Positions 1 to 9,577 of a DNA stretch of 64,000 nt are shown piece after piece. The stretch comes from Streptomyces venezuelae. GTDB lineage: Bacteria; Actinomycetota; Actinomycetes; Streptomycetales; Streptomycetaceae. How positions within the stretch are numbered: position 1 is the stretch's first letter; each line of letters opens with the position of its first letter. Position numbers and translations under genes: made by a program. The notes beneath the pieces were generated by a model. That model worked only from the letters and a program-made list of their open reading frames with translations, did not search any database and was not told the DNA's origin. The stretch is taken from the NCBI RefSeq assembly GCF_008642335.1, contig NZ_CP029191.1, positions 5,642,001-5,706,000 of the forward strand, read 5' to 3'.

Positions 1-1060
1 CCACGTGCGTGAACCCGAGGTCCGCGACGTACGCGGGCAGCTGCTCCGCGAGCTGGCGGTACGTCAGACCGGGCCGCCAGGACGCGAGATGGACCTCGTA
101 CACCGAGAAGGGTGCCTCGTGGACGGGCACCTCCGCCCGCCTGTCCAGCCACTCCTGGTCGTGCCACTCGTGGCGCGACTCGTGCACCACCGAGGAGTTC
201 GCGGGCGGTGCCTCCGTGCGGCGGGCCAGCGGGTCGGCGCGCTGCGTCATCGAGCCGTCGGGCCGGGTGATCTCGAACTTGTACAGCTCGCCCTCGCCGA
301 CCGAGGGCACGAAGAGCTCCCACACGCCGCTGCCGCCCAGCGAACGCATCGGGAACCCGAGGCCGTCCCAGTAGTTGAAGCCGCCGACGATCCGCACCCC
401 GCGGGCGTTGGGCGCCCACACCGTGAACCGCGTCCCGGTGGCGCCCTGATGTGTCATGAGCCGCGCGCCGAGCGCCTCCCACAGCCGCTCGTGCCGTCCC
501 TCCCCGATCAGGTGCAGGTCGAACTCGCCGAGCGAGGGCAGGAAGGAGTACGCGTCGTGGATCTCCAGTTCCGCGTCCTCGTACGTGACGTGGAGGCGGT
601 AGTCCTCGGGCACGGTCCGCAGCGGGAGGACGGCGGAGAAGAAGCCGTCGCCGTCGTCGCGCAGCTCGGCGCGGAGCCCGTCGGCGACGACGGCGACTCC
701 CTTCGCGTACGGGCGCAGCGCGCGGAAGGCCGTGCCGCCCGGCACGGAGTGCGCGCCCAGGACACCGTGCGGGTCGTGGTGCGTCCCGCTCAGGAGCCGG
801 ACGCGGTCGTCCTCGGGGACGGGGGATTCGGTGACGGCGGGTGCGGCGGGTGCGGCGGGTGCGGTGACCGGGGGTTTCGCCGGGGGTTTCTTCGCGCTCC
901 TGGTGGTCTTGGCGGCCTTCACAGTCTTCGCGGCCTTGGCGGGCTTCGCCGCCTTCGGGGTCTTCCCGGTCGTCGCACGCTTGGGGGCCGGAGTGGCGGG
1001 CGTGGCCGGTGGGATGGGGGCGGCGGCTTCGTCGGACGGTTTGCGGGGGCGCGGGGACAC
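1..1060 (-). CDS. glgB: 1,4-alpha-glucan branching enzyme GlgB (N-terminal part, cut by window edge)
   Basis: GlgB makes the alpha-1,6 branches of glycogen-like glucan in the cytoplasm; here it is the last visible gene of the glgE-treS-mak-glgB operon. The 353 visible codons hold an N-terminal extension, an early beta-sandwich region, and a CBM48 domain around residues 200-300 (motifs RFTVWAPNA, GGFNYWDG). The reading ends at the start of the GH13 barrel (FSVYEVHLASW, GFTHV); the catalytic residues lie off the left edge. GTG at 1060 is chosen because GGAGGAGG sits about 8 bases upstream and the maltokinase stop is only 26 bases away. Residues about 25-65 are unusually rich in Lys, Ala and Pro (KAAK/AKKP repeats), like a histone H1 tail; this is not part of the enzyme fold. 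Family identity is clear; function of the tail is unknown. Confidence 0.93.
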   Translation of the reverse strand, partial: MSPRPRKPSDEAAAPIPPATPATPAPKRATTGKTPKAAKPAKAAKTVKAAKTTRSAKKPPAKPPVTAPAAPAAPAVTESPVPEDDRVRLLSGTHHDPHGVLGAHSVPGGTAFRALRPYAKGVAVVADGLRAELRDDGDGFFSAVLPLRTVPEDYRLHVTYEDAELEIHDAYSFLPSLGEFDLHLIGEGRHERLWEALGARLMTHQGATGTRFTVWAPNARGVRIVGGFNYWDGLGFPMRSLGGSGVWELFVPSVGEGELYKFEITRPDGSMTQRADPLARRTEAPPANSSVVHESRHEWHDQEWLDRRAEVPVHEAPFSVYEVHLASWRPGLTYRQLAEQLPAYVADLGFTHV

Positions 1061-1086
1061 GGGGGAGGCCTCCTCCGGAGGAGTGG

Positions 1087-2526
1087 TCAGTGGGCTTCGG
1101 CGGCGGGGCCGTCCTCGGCGAGGCGGCGGACCGCGGCCAGCGGGACCGGCAGCCAGTCGGGGCGGTGGCGGGCCTCGTACAGGACTTCGTAGACCGCCTT
1201 GTCGGTCTCGTGCGCGCGCAGCAGCACGGGGTCCGTGCGCGGGTCGCGGCCCGCCACCTCCGCGTACCCCGAGCAGTAGGCGGCCCGGCACTCCTCGGCC
1301 CACTCGGGCGACCAGGTGCCGTGGGACGCGGCGTAGTCGAAGGAGCGCAGCATGCCCGCGACGTCGCGGGCGGTCGGCTGGGGGAGGCGGCGCTCGGCGA
1401 GGGGCCGCGCGGGTTCGCCCTCGAAGTCTATGAGCGTCCACTCGCCGTCCGGGGAGCGCAGGCACTGCCCGAGGTGCAGGTCGCCGTGGACGCGCTGGGC
1501 CGTCCACGCCTGCCCCTCGCCGCCGAGGTCGGCGAGCGCCTCGAAGGCGGTGAGCAGCCCGGGGGCGTAGGGCCGCAGCGCGGGGACCGCCTGTGCCGCC
1601 GCGGTGAGGCGCTCCGCCATGGCGTCGGCGACCGTCTCCACCTGGGCCCGGCCCAGCGTGACGGTCGGCAGCGCCGTCGCGAGGGCCGCGTGGACCTCCG
1701 CGGTGGCGCGGCCGAGCGCTCGTGCCTCGCCGGTGAAGGACTCGCCCTTGTCGCGCATCCGCAGGGCGAGCTCCCAGCCGTCCTCGGCCCCGGCCAGATA
1801 CGGCTGGAGCACCCCGAGGCCGTAGCTCTCCTCGGGCGTGGACGCATGCGTCTCCAGGTCGGCGAGGAACCACGCGGCGGGTGCGGGCACCCGTGCGCAG
1901 CCCTCGGCGGCGAGCCGCAGCGGCAGTTCGAGGTCGGGGTTGAGGCCGGGCTGGACGCGGCGGAACAGCTTCAGGATGAACGTATCGCCGTACACGAGCG
2001 AGGAGTTGGACTGTTCGGACGCGAGCAGGCGCGGGCTGAGACCCGAGGGGATCTCGACGCCCGCGTCGCGCTCGAAGCGGAGGACTCCGTGGCGTCCCGG
2101 TATGCGGAGCCGTTCCAGGAGGAGCCCGGTGAGCCGCGGGTCGTGCAGCGCGTCGTACACGGTGTGGCCGGTGAGCGGGCCCTCGGTGACGTGCCCGATC
2201 AGGGCGGGAGCCAGGTGCGGCGGCAGCGTGCGGCGCACGCCGAGCAGCAACTGGTAACAGTCGGTGGGGCGTTCGGCGGGCGATCCGTCGAGTCCCGCGT
2301 CCTGTGGGGGCAGCATCGGCTGGCGGACCCGCAGGAGGACGTGGAGCAGGCCGGAGGGTGAGCTGCGCGGCAGGAGCTCGGTCACCGCCACCGCTTCCAG
2401 TGCGGTGACGGGGCGGCCCTTTCCGGCGAACCACCGCTGCCGGGGCAACCATGCGCGCAGCAGCGGGTCGAGCGAGGTGAGCAGCGCAGAGGCGTGCACA
2501 CCGGGGCGTATGGCGGCTTCCGACAT
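1087..2526 (-). CDS. mak: Maltokinase (ATP-dependent maltose-1-phosphate synthesis)
   Basis: Maltokinase phosphorylates maltose with ATP to maltose-1-phosphate, the donor used by GlgE; it is also called Pep2. The 479-residue product has a kinase-like fold: the N-terminal cap contains WLPRQRWFAGKGR, the catalytic loop is VHGDLHLGQ and the metal-binding segment is LIDFEGEP, both in the C-terminal third. ATG at 2526 is preferred over an in-frame ATG at 2556 because GGAAAGGAC lies about 8 bases before it. It follows treS in the same direction after a 140-base gap holding a hairpin and a short tandem repeat, and precedes glgB by 26 bases. TreS converts trehalose to maltose, Mak phosphorylates it, GlgE polymerises it and GlgB branches the product. 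In some actinobacteria treS and mak are fused; here they are separate. Confidence 0.93.
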   Translation of the reverse strand: MSEAAIRPGVHASALLTSLDPLLRAWLPRQRWFAGKGRPVTALEAVAVTELLPRSSPSGLLHVLLRVRQPMLPPQDAGLDGSPAERPTDCYQLLLGVRRTLPPHLAPALIGHVTEGPLTGHTVYDALHDPRLTGLLLERLRIPGRHGVLRFERDAGVEIPSGLSPRLLASEQSNSSLVYGDTFILKLFRRVQPGLNPDLELPLRLAAEGCARVPAPAAWFLADLETHASTPEESYGLGVLQPYLAGAEDGWELALRMRDKGESFTGEARALGRATAEVHAALATALPTVTLGRAQVETVADAMAERLTAAAQAVPALRPYAPGLLTAFEALADLGGEGQAWTAQRVHGDLHLGQCLRSPDGEWTLIDFEGEPARPLAERRLPQPTARDVAGMLRSFDYAASHGTWSPEWAEECRAAYCSGYAEVAGRDPRTDPVLLRAHETDKAVYEVLYEARHRPDWLPVPLAAVRRLAEDGPAAEAH

Positions 2527-2566
2527 GGCGTCGCGTCCTTTCCGCGTCGCGGACAAGGCAGGGTGC

Positions 2567-2617
2567 GGGAGTGCCGGTGGTGCGGATGGGAGTGCCGGTC
2601 GTTGCGTAGGAGTGCCC
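2567..2617. repeat. Three-copy tandem repeat of about 21 bp between treS and mak
   Basis: The unit GGGAGTGCCGGT occurs at 2567-2578 and again at 2588-2599, and a degenerate third copy (AGGAGTGCC) at 2608-2616, giving periods of 21 and 20 bases. It lies in the leader of the maltokinase gene, just downstream (in transcription direction) of the hairpin at 2621-2644. Function is not known. Confidence 0.7.
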
Positions 2618-2620
2618 AGG

Positions 2621-2644
2621 GCGGGGCGGTGGAAACCGCCCCGC
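2621..2644 (-). terminator. Intercistronic hairpin between treS and mak
   Basis: GCGGGGCGGT (2621-2630) and ACCGCCCCGC (2635-2644) form a perfect 10-bp stem around a 4-base loop, 23 bases past the treS stop. No T-run follows on the minus strand, so it may act as a partial terminator, an mRNA stabiliser or a processing site rather than a full stop. The downstream mak and glgB belong to the same pathway, which favours attenuation or stabilisation; this is inference. Confidence 0.6.
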
Positions 2645-2666
2645 GAGGCGGTCGCGCTGCCGGAGC

Positions 2667-4390
<1,724 letters not shown>

Positions 4391-4394
<4 letters not shown>

Positions 4395-6463
4395 GGTGTG
4401 GGTGACCCTCCGATCAACGGTGAGGACGGTCGCAGGACCGTGAAGAGGTGCGCGGGCGCGCGGCCGGGTTCCAGGCGCACGTAGTTGGCCCTGCCCCAGT
4501 GGTAGGTCTCGCCGGTGAGCTCGTCGCGCACCGGCACCGACTCGTGCCAGTCGAGGCCGAGTTGCGGCATGTCCAACGAGACCGTGGCCTCCTGGGTGTG
4601 GTGAGGGTCGAGGTTGACGACCACCAGAACAATGTTCGAACCGTGCTCGTCGACGGCCCGTTTCGAGTACGCGATCACCGCCTCCTGATCGGTCTCGTGG
4701 AAGTGCAGGTCGCGGAGTTGTTGGAGGGCGGGGCTCGCGCGCCGGACGCGGTTGAGCGCGGTGATCAGCGGGGCGATCGTGTCACCCCTCCGCGCGGCCG
4801 ACGCCCAGTCGCGGGGCCTCAGTTGGTACTTCTCCGAGTCCAGATACTCCTCGCTTCCGGGCCGGACGGCCGTTTTTTCGCACAACTCGAATCCGCTGTA
4901 GACACCCCACGTCGGCGACAGCGTGGCGGCCAGCACGGCCCGTACCTCGAAGGCGGGGCGGCCACCCTCCTGGAGGTAGGCGTGCAGGATGTCGGGGGTG
5001 TTCACGAAGAGATTGGGACGCAGGAAGTGCGCGGTCTCCCGCGACAACTCGGTGAGGTAGTCGGTGAGTTCGTCCTTTCCGTTACGCCAGGTGAAGTACG
5101 TGTAGGACTGCTGGAAGCCGATGGCCGCGAGGGTCTGCATCATCGCGGGCCGCGTGAACGCCTCGGCGAGGAAGATGACGTCGGGGTCGGTGCCGTTGAT
5201 GTCCGCGAGCACCTGCTCCCAGAACACGACGGGCTTCGTGTGCGGGTTGTCGACGCGGAAGATCCGTACGCCGTGCCCCATCCAGAACCGCAGCAGCCGC
5301 ACGGTCTCCGCGACGAGCCCCGGCAGGTCCTTGTCGAAGGCGAGCGGATAGATGTCCTGGTACTTCTTCGGCGGATTCTCGGCGTACGCGATGGTGCCGT
5401 CCGCCCTGCGGCGGAACCAGTCGGGATGCTTCTCCACCCACGGGTGGTCGGGGGAGCACTGCAACGCGAAGTCCAGCGCGACTTCGAGACCGAGGTCCTC
5501 GGCGCGGCGCACGAACGCGTCGAAGTCGTCGAGCGTGCCCAGATCCGGGTGGACGGCGTCGTGACCGCCCTCCGGTGAACCGATCGCCCACGGCACGCCC
5601 ACGTCGTCCGGGCCCACGGACAGGGAGTTGTTCGGCCCCTTCCGGTAGGTCGTGCCGATGGGATGGATCGGCGGCAGGTAGACGACGTCGAAACCCATCT
5701 CGGCGATGGCGGGCAGCCGGGCGGCGGCCGTGCGGAAGGTTCCCGACACGGGCGGCGCGCCCTCCTCGACGACGGCGCCCTCCGAGCGCGGGAAGAACTC
5801 GTACCAGGACCCGAAGAGGGCCCGGCGCCGCTCGACGAGGAGCGGCAACTCCTCGGAGGGCGTGACGAGTTCGCGCAGCGGATGGCGGTCGAGGACGCCC
5901 CGCACCTCCGGGGTGAGGGCCGCAGCAAGACGGGCCGCTGGTGAGCGGCCCGTGTCGCGCAGTGCGTCGGCGGCGCCGAGGACGGCGTCCCGCTCGCCGC
6001 GGGGTATGCCGGTGGCGGCCCGCTCGTGGAGCCGGGCGCCCTCCTCGAGCACCAGATCGGTGTCGATGCCCGCGGGTATCTTGATCTGCGCGTGGTGGCG
6101 CCAGGTCGTCACCGGGTCGCCCCACGCCTCCACGGCGAAGGTCCAGCGCCCTTCGGTGTCCGGCGTCACGTCGGCGCCCCACCGGTCGGTGCCCGGCGCG
6201 AGCTCCCGCATGGGGGTCCACGGGCCGGCGCGCCCCTCGGGGTCGCGCAGGACGACGTTGGCGGCGACCGCCTCGTGTCCTTCCCGGAAGACGGTGGCGG
6301 TGACCTGGAACGTCTCGCCCGGCACCGCCTTCGCCGGTTTTCGCCCGCCGTGGACGGCGGGACGCACGTCCAGGACGGGAATGGTGGGTTGCGCGGGGGG
6401 CGTGGCGTGCGTGGGATGCCTGGAATGCGTGGGCGAGCTTGGCGGGGTTGAGCCTAGAGGCAT
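4391..6463 (-). CDS. glgE: Alpha-1,4-glucan:maltose-1-phosphate maltosyltransferase GlgE
   Basis: GlgE extends alpha-1,4-glucan with maltose from maltose-1-phosphate. The product is 690 residues, close to the usual length of about 670. It has an N-terminal beta-sandwich domain (about 28-130), a helical linker and a GH13_3 barrel with the nucleophile D405 in [11 protein letters not shown] and the acid/base E434 in FLAEAFTRP. These are offset by 11 from the S. coelicolor residues D394 and E423, as I recall them. ATG at 6463 is preferred over an in-frame start at 6565 because AGGAG sits 9 bases upstream. Residues 1-28 are a Pro/Thr/Ser/His-rich tail. It is the first gene of the operon and overlaps treS by 4 bases. 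A possible promoter lies at 6596-6624. Confidence 0.95.
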
Positions 6464-6813
6464 GTCTGACCGCTCCTGTCCGCTGCACGGATACGGGTGC
6501 TGGAGAAAGTTCCGCGGTGCGTGCCGGCCGGTGGGGCCGAGTGCGTACCGAATGAGCCTTCCCACACCCTTCGGGTGGGCAATCCGGCGCTTTGTTAACT
6601 ACTAGTGCGTAAGGGCGCATGCAAGACCGGCCCCGCCATGAATGGCAAGAGCGGACCCAATTCGCATATGCCGTGTGGCTTGTTGAACCGTCCGCGTACG
6701 CTCTGCGGTACGAGAGCGCGCGGCGCGACGGGGCGGTATGCGGGCCGCCGCCGACCGAGGCAGAGGTCCGAAAACCGCCGGTGTGCGACGCGCCCACGCG
6801 GTCGGATGGGGGT
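6464..6813. other. Gene-free divergent region between glgE and the NTF2-like gene
   Basis: This 350-base stretch separates glgE (leftward) from a rightward gene. It holds a plausible promoter for glgE (6596-6624) and an imperfect hairpin near 6561-6579 (CCCACACCC / GGGTGGG). AT content rises around TTTGTTAACTACTAGT (6591-6606), as expected of a promoter. No convincing coding frame was seen. Confidence 0.6.
6596..6624 (-). promoter_or_regulatory. Candidate promoter of the glgE operon
   Basis: On the minus strand TTGCAT (6624-6619) and TAGTTA (6601-6596) are separated by 17 bases, matching a vegetative -35/-10 arrangement. It sits about 130 bases before the glgE start, within the most AT-rich part of the gap. 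Read from pattern only. Confidence 0.4.
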
Positions 6814-7269
6814 ATGACCACTCATTCGGACACGACGACCATGACGGATTCCGTGCGGGTACTGACCGGCATGTACGCGGCGGAGGAGGAGTACCTGGCG
6901 GCGGGCGGCCCCGGCCGCGCCTCGTTCGCTCCGCTCGCGCCGTACTTCTCGCCGGAGGTCGTCCTCCACCAGGCCGAGGGCCTGCCCTACGGCGGGACGT
7001 GGCGCGGCCACGGCGGCATGGCGCGGTTCTTCCTCGCGATGAGCGAGACGTGGGAGGCCTTCGCCGTCAGCGGCCAGGAGTTCCTCGCCACGGGGACGAC
7101 GGCGGTCGTCCGCAGCGACATCCGCGCCCGCGCCCGCGCGACGGGCCGCGAACTCGCCTTCCCCCTCCTGCAGACGATCACGGTACGGGCCTGCCGGATC
7201 ACCGAGGTGCGGCCCTTCTACTGGGATACGGCGGCGATCGCGGAGGCGTGCCGGGGACGCGTCGGGTAA
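6814..7269 (+). CDS. NTF2-like / SnoaL-fold protein
   Basis: The 151-residue product has the pattern of small NTF2-like (SnoaL) proteins: an N-terminal helix (SVRVLTGMYAAEEEYLA), the segment FAPYFSPEVVLHQAEGLPYGGTW interrupted by short turns, a WRGHGGMARFF helix, and strands ending in ITEVRPFYWD. Such domains are used as small-molecule enzymes or binding modules, and nothing here fixes a substrate. No signal peptide. ATG 6814 is chosen because the domain starts just after it; ATG 6841 is possible too, and neither has a strong ribosome site. The next gene starts 52 bases later in the same direction. Confidence 0.7.
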   Translation: MTTHSDTTTMTDSVRVLTGMYAAEEEYLAAGGPGRASFAPLAPYFSPEVVLHQAEGLPYGGTWRGHGGMARFFLAMSETWEAFAVSGQEFLATGTTAVVRSDIRARARATGRELAFPLLQTITVRACRITEVRPFYWDTAAIAEACRGRVG

Positions 7270-7321
7270 GGTCGCGATCTTCGGCAGGCGGCAGCCGCCG
7301 GAGTACTCGAAGGCAGACGTC

Positions 7322-8092
7322 ATGACGAACGTCGACCCCGGCCCACCGGCGCGACGGCGGCTCGATGCCGCCCTGGAGCGCCTCGCCGTCACCCTCCGCG
7401 GAGAGACCGCCCACCCCGACGAGGCCCAGTGCGACTGCCACTGGGGACCCGACGAGGACGTCGAGCTGCTGCGCGTGCCGGGCGTGGAGCTCGACCCCGA
7501 ACTCCTGGCCCGCACCTGGCAGGTCTGCGACTGGTCCGACAAGCCCGCGATGACGCGCCGCATCCTGCCCCAGCTCGCCGTGCACCTCGTGTACGGCCTG
7601 GTCGTACCGCCCATGTACGGAATGGCGGAGGTCGGGCACTTCCTGGCGAACGGCGCGTGGCAGGAGTGGCCCGCCGAGCAGGCCGCGGCCGTGGAGGAGT
7701 TCCTGCGCGCCTGGTGGACGTGGACCCTCACGCAGCCGGACCCGCCCGAGCCCGCGCACGAGATCTTCGCGCTGTGCACCGAGGCGTCCGGCACGCCCGA
7801 GCCGTGGCTCGGCATATGGGAGCGGTCCACGGGACCCGTCCCCGACCGCCATCTGGCCCTCGCCGTCACGGAGTGGGAGTACGAACTGCTCGGCGACAAC
7901 AACCCTTGGACGGAGAGGGAGGAGGACGAGAGGAAACGGCAGAAGCTCTCCGCCTGGCTCGTCCGCCACGCCCCGGCCCGCCTGCGCGCCCACGGGGCGT
8001 CCGACGACCTCCTGCACCGCGTACGGATCCTCGGCCTGGACCTCCATTCCCGGTGGGACGACCCGCACTGGCCGGGACACCGCTACGCCTGA
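7322..8092 (+). CDS. Hypothetical protein with CDCHWG motif
   Basis: A 256-residue soluble protein that I do not recognise. It has an arginine-rich N-terminus, a Cys-x-Cys-His-Trp-Gly motif near residue 39, a hydrophobic helical middle (LAVHLVYGLVVPPMYGMAEVGHF broken by turns), several Trp-rich helices and a charged segment (EREEDERKRQK) near residue 200. The CxCH cluster could bind a metal or be structural; only one such cluster is present, so a classical zinc finger is not supported. GC codon bias matches its neighbours, and it lies 52 bases after the NTF2-like gene and 72 bases before the carboxylesterase, all on the plus strand. Coding status is well supported; function is unknown. Confidence 0.65.
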   Translation: MTNVDPGPPARRRLDAALERLAVTLRGETAHPDEAQCDCHWGPDEDVELLRVPGVELDPELLARTWQVCDWSDKPAMTRRILPQLAVHLVYGLVVPPMYGMAEVGHFLANGAWQEWPAEQAAAVEEFLRAWWTWTLTQPDPPEPAHEIFALCTEASGTPEPWLGIWERSTGPVPDRHLALAVTEWEYELLGDNNPWTEREEDERKRQKLSAWLVRHAPARLRAHGASDDLLHRVRILGLDLHSRWDDPHWPGHRYA

Positions 8093-8164
8093 CCGCCGAA
8101 GCCACGGGGGCCCGGAACGTCGCGGGCGTTGCCCGGCGGGCCGAATGTGGTGTCGAGTGGCGGC

Positions 8165-9445
8165 ATGGCCGCCGACGCAGACCGCTCGCACCCGACCGCC
8201 ATGACAGTCCATGGCCCCGTCCGCGGCGAACGCCGGGCCACCGGGGCCCGGTTCCTCGGCATCCCCTACGCCGCGCCGCCCGTCGGCGACCTCCGCTTCG
8301 CGGCACCCGCCCCGCCCCACCCATGGACCGCGCCGCTGGACGCCACCGCGTACGGGCCGACCGCGCAACGCCGCGGATTCGGCGACGGAGCGACCATCCC
8401 GGAACCGTCGGTCCCCGGCGCGGACATCCTCAACCTGAACGTCTTCACCCCCGATCCGGCCCCGGACGCGTCGCTGCCCGTCCTGTTCTGGATCCACGGC
8501 GGCGGCTACGTCGCGGGGTCCGCGGCGAGCCCCTGGTACGACGGCGCCGCGTTCAACCGGGACGGCGTCGTCCTCGTGTCGGTCGGCTACCGACTGGGCA
8601 TCGAGGGCTTCCTGCACCTGCGCGACGCCCCGGACAACCGCGGCGTACGCGACTGGATCGCCGCCCTGGAATGGGTGCGCGACAACATCGCGGGGTTCGG
8701 CGGCGACCCCGCGAAGGTCACGCTAACCGGGCAGTCGGCGGGCGGCGGGGCCGTCCAGACGCTGCTCGCGGCACCCTCCGCCCGCGGTCTGTTCCGCGCG
8801 GCGATATCCATGTCAGGCTCGCTCATCGAGCCGCAGGAGCGCTGGGTCGGCCCGGCCGTGGCCGACCTGTTCACCCGGCGCACGGGTCTGCCCGCCGAGG
8901 CGGCGGCCCTCCGCGACCTGTCCGACGACCGGCTCCTCGAACTCCAGGACGCGCTGACCGGGCCCGGCCCCGACCGGGAACGGCTGCCCGGGCCCCTGCT
9001 CGGACCGGTCGCCGACGGGCGGCTCGTCCCGCGGCCGGTCCTCACCGAGCTCACCGAGGGCGACCTGGCCGCCGATGTGCCGCTGCTCCTCGGGTACACC
9101 CGGCACGAGTTCCACGAGTTCGGCGGCCAGGAGCTGACCGACCTCGTCTTCCGGCGCCCGGCCCTCGCGGTGGCGCGGGCCCGTGCGGCACGCCGACAGC
9201 CCACCTGGCGCTACGAGTTCGTGTGGCCCTCACCCGTGCCGGGCCCCCGGCACGGCCTCGCCTTCCACTGTCTCGACCTGCCCTTCGCGTTCGACCTGCT
9301 CCACGCCGAAGGGGTCACCGCCGCCGCGGGCGCCGCCCCGCCCCAGGCCCTCGCCGACACGATGCACGGCGCCTGGACGGCGTTCGTCCGCGACCTCGAC
9401 CCGGGCGCCGCCACGTTCCCGGGCGGCCTCCACTGGCAGAACTGA
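8165..9445 (+). CDS. Type-B carboxylesterase / lipase family protein
   Basis: An alpha/beta-hydrolase of 426 residues that should hydrolyse carboxylic esters. Diagnostic features are the N-terminal FLGIPYAAPPVGDLRF, the oxyanion-hole WIHGGGYVAGS and the nucleophile elbow GQSAGGG with S191. The family's signature LNVFTP is present (ILNLNVFTPDP), and a likely catalytic His lies in GLAFHCLDLPF. It is shorter than the 480-550 residues of many relatives, mainly through trimmed loops. No signal peptide is visible, so it is probably cytoplasmic. ATG 8165 is preferred over a TTG at 8129 because homology to the family starts right after it. The ribosome site is weak. Confidence 0.88.
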   Translation: MAADADRSHPTAMTVHGPVRGERRATGARFLGIPYAAPPVGDLRFAAPAPPHPWTAPLDATAYGPTAQRRGFGDGATIPEPSVPGADILNLNVFTPDPAPDASLPVLFWIHGGGYVAGSAASPWYDGAAFNRDGVVLVSVGYRLGIEGFLHLRDAPDNRGVRDWIAALEWVRDNIAGFGGDPAKVTLTGQSAGGGAVQTLLAAPSARGLFRAAISMSGSLIEPQERWVGPAVADLFTRRTGLPAEAAALRDLSDDRLLELQDALTGPGPDRERLPGPLLGPVADGRLVPRPVLTELTEGDLAADVPLLLGYTRHEFHEFGGQELTDLVFRRPALAVARARAARRQPTWRYEFVWPSPVPGPRHGLAFHCLDLPFAFDLLHAEGVTAAAGAAPPQALADTMHGAWTAFVRDLDPGAATFPGGLHWQN

Positions 9446-9577
9446 CGCGGGCGGCGCCTGTCTCGATGTCCCGCCGCTCGCGCGCCCGTCCGCGCGCCGT
9501 GGTTCCCGGGGCCCGCTCACCGCTACCGTCGACGCGTAGGTCGATCTGTACGCATTCCCCGTAGAGGTGGAGTCGCT

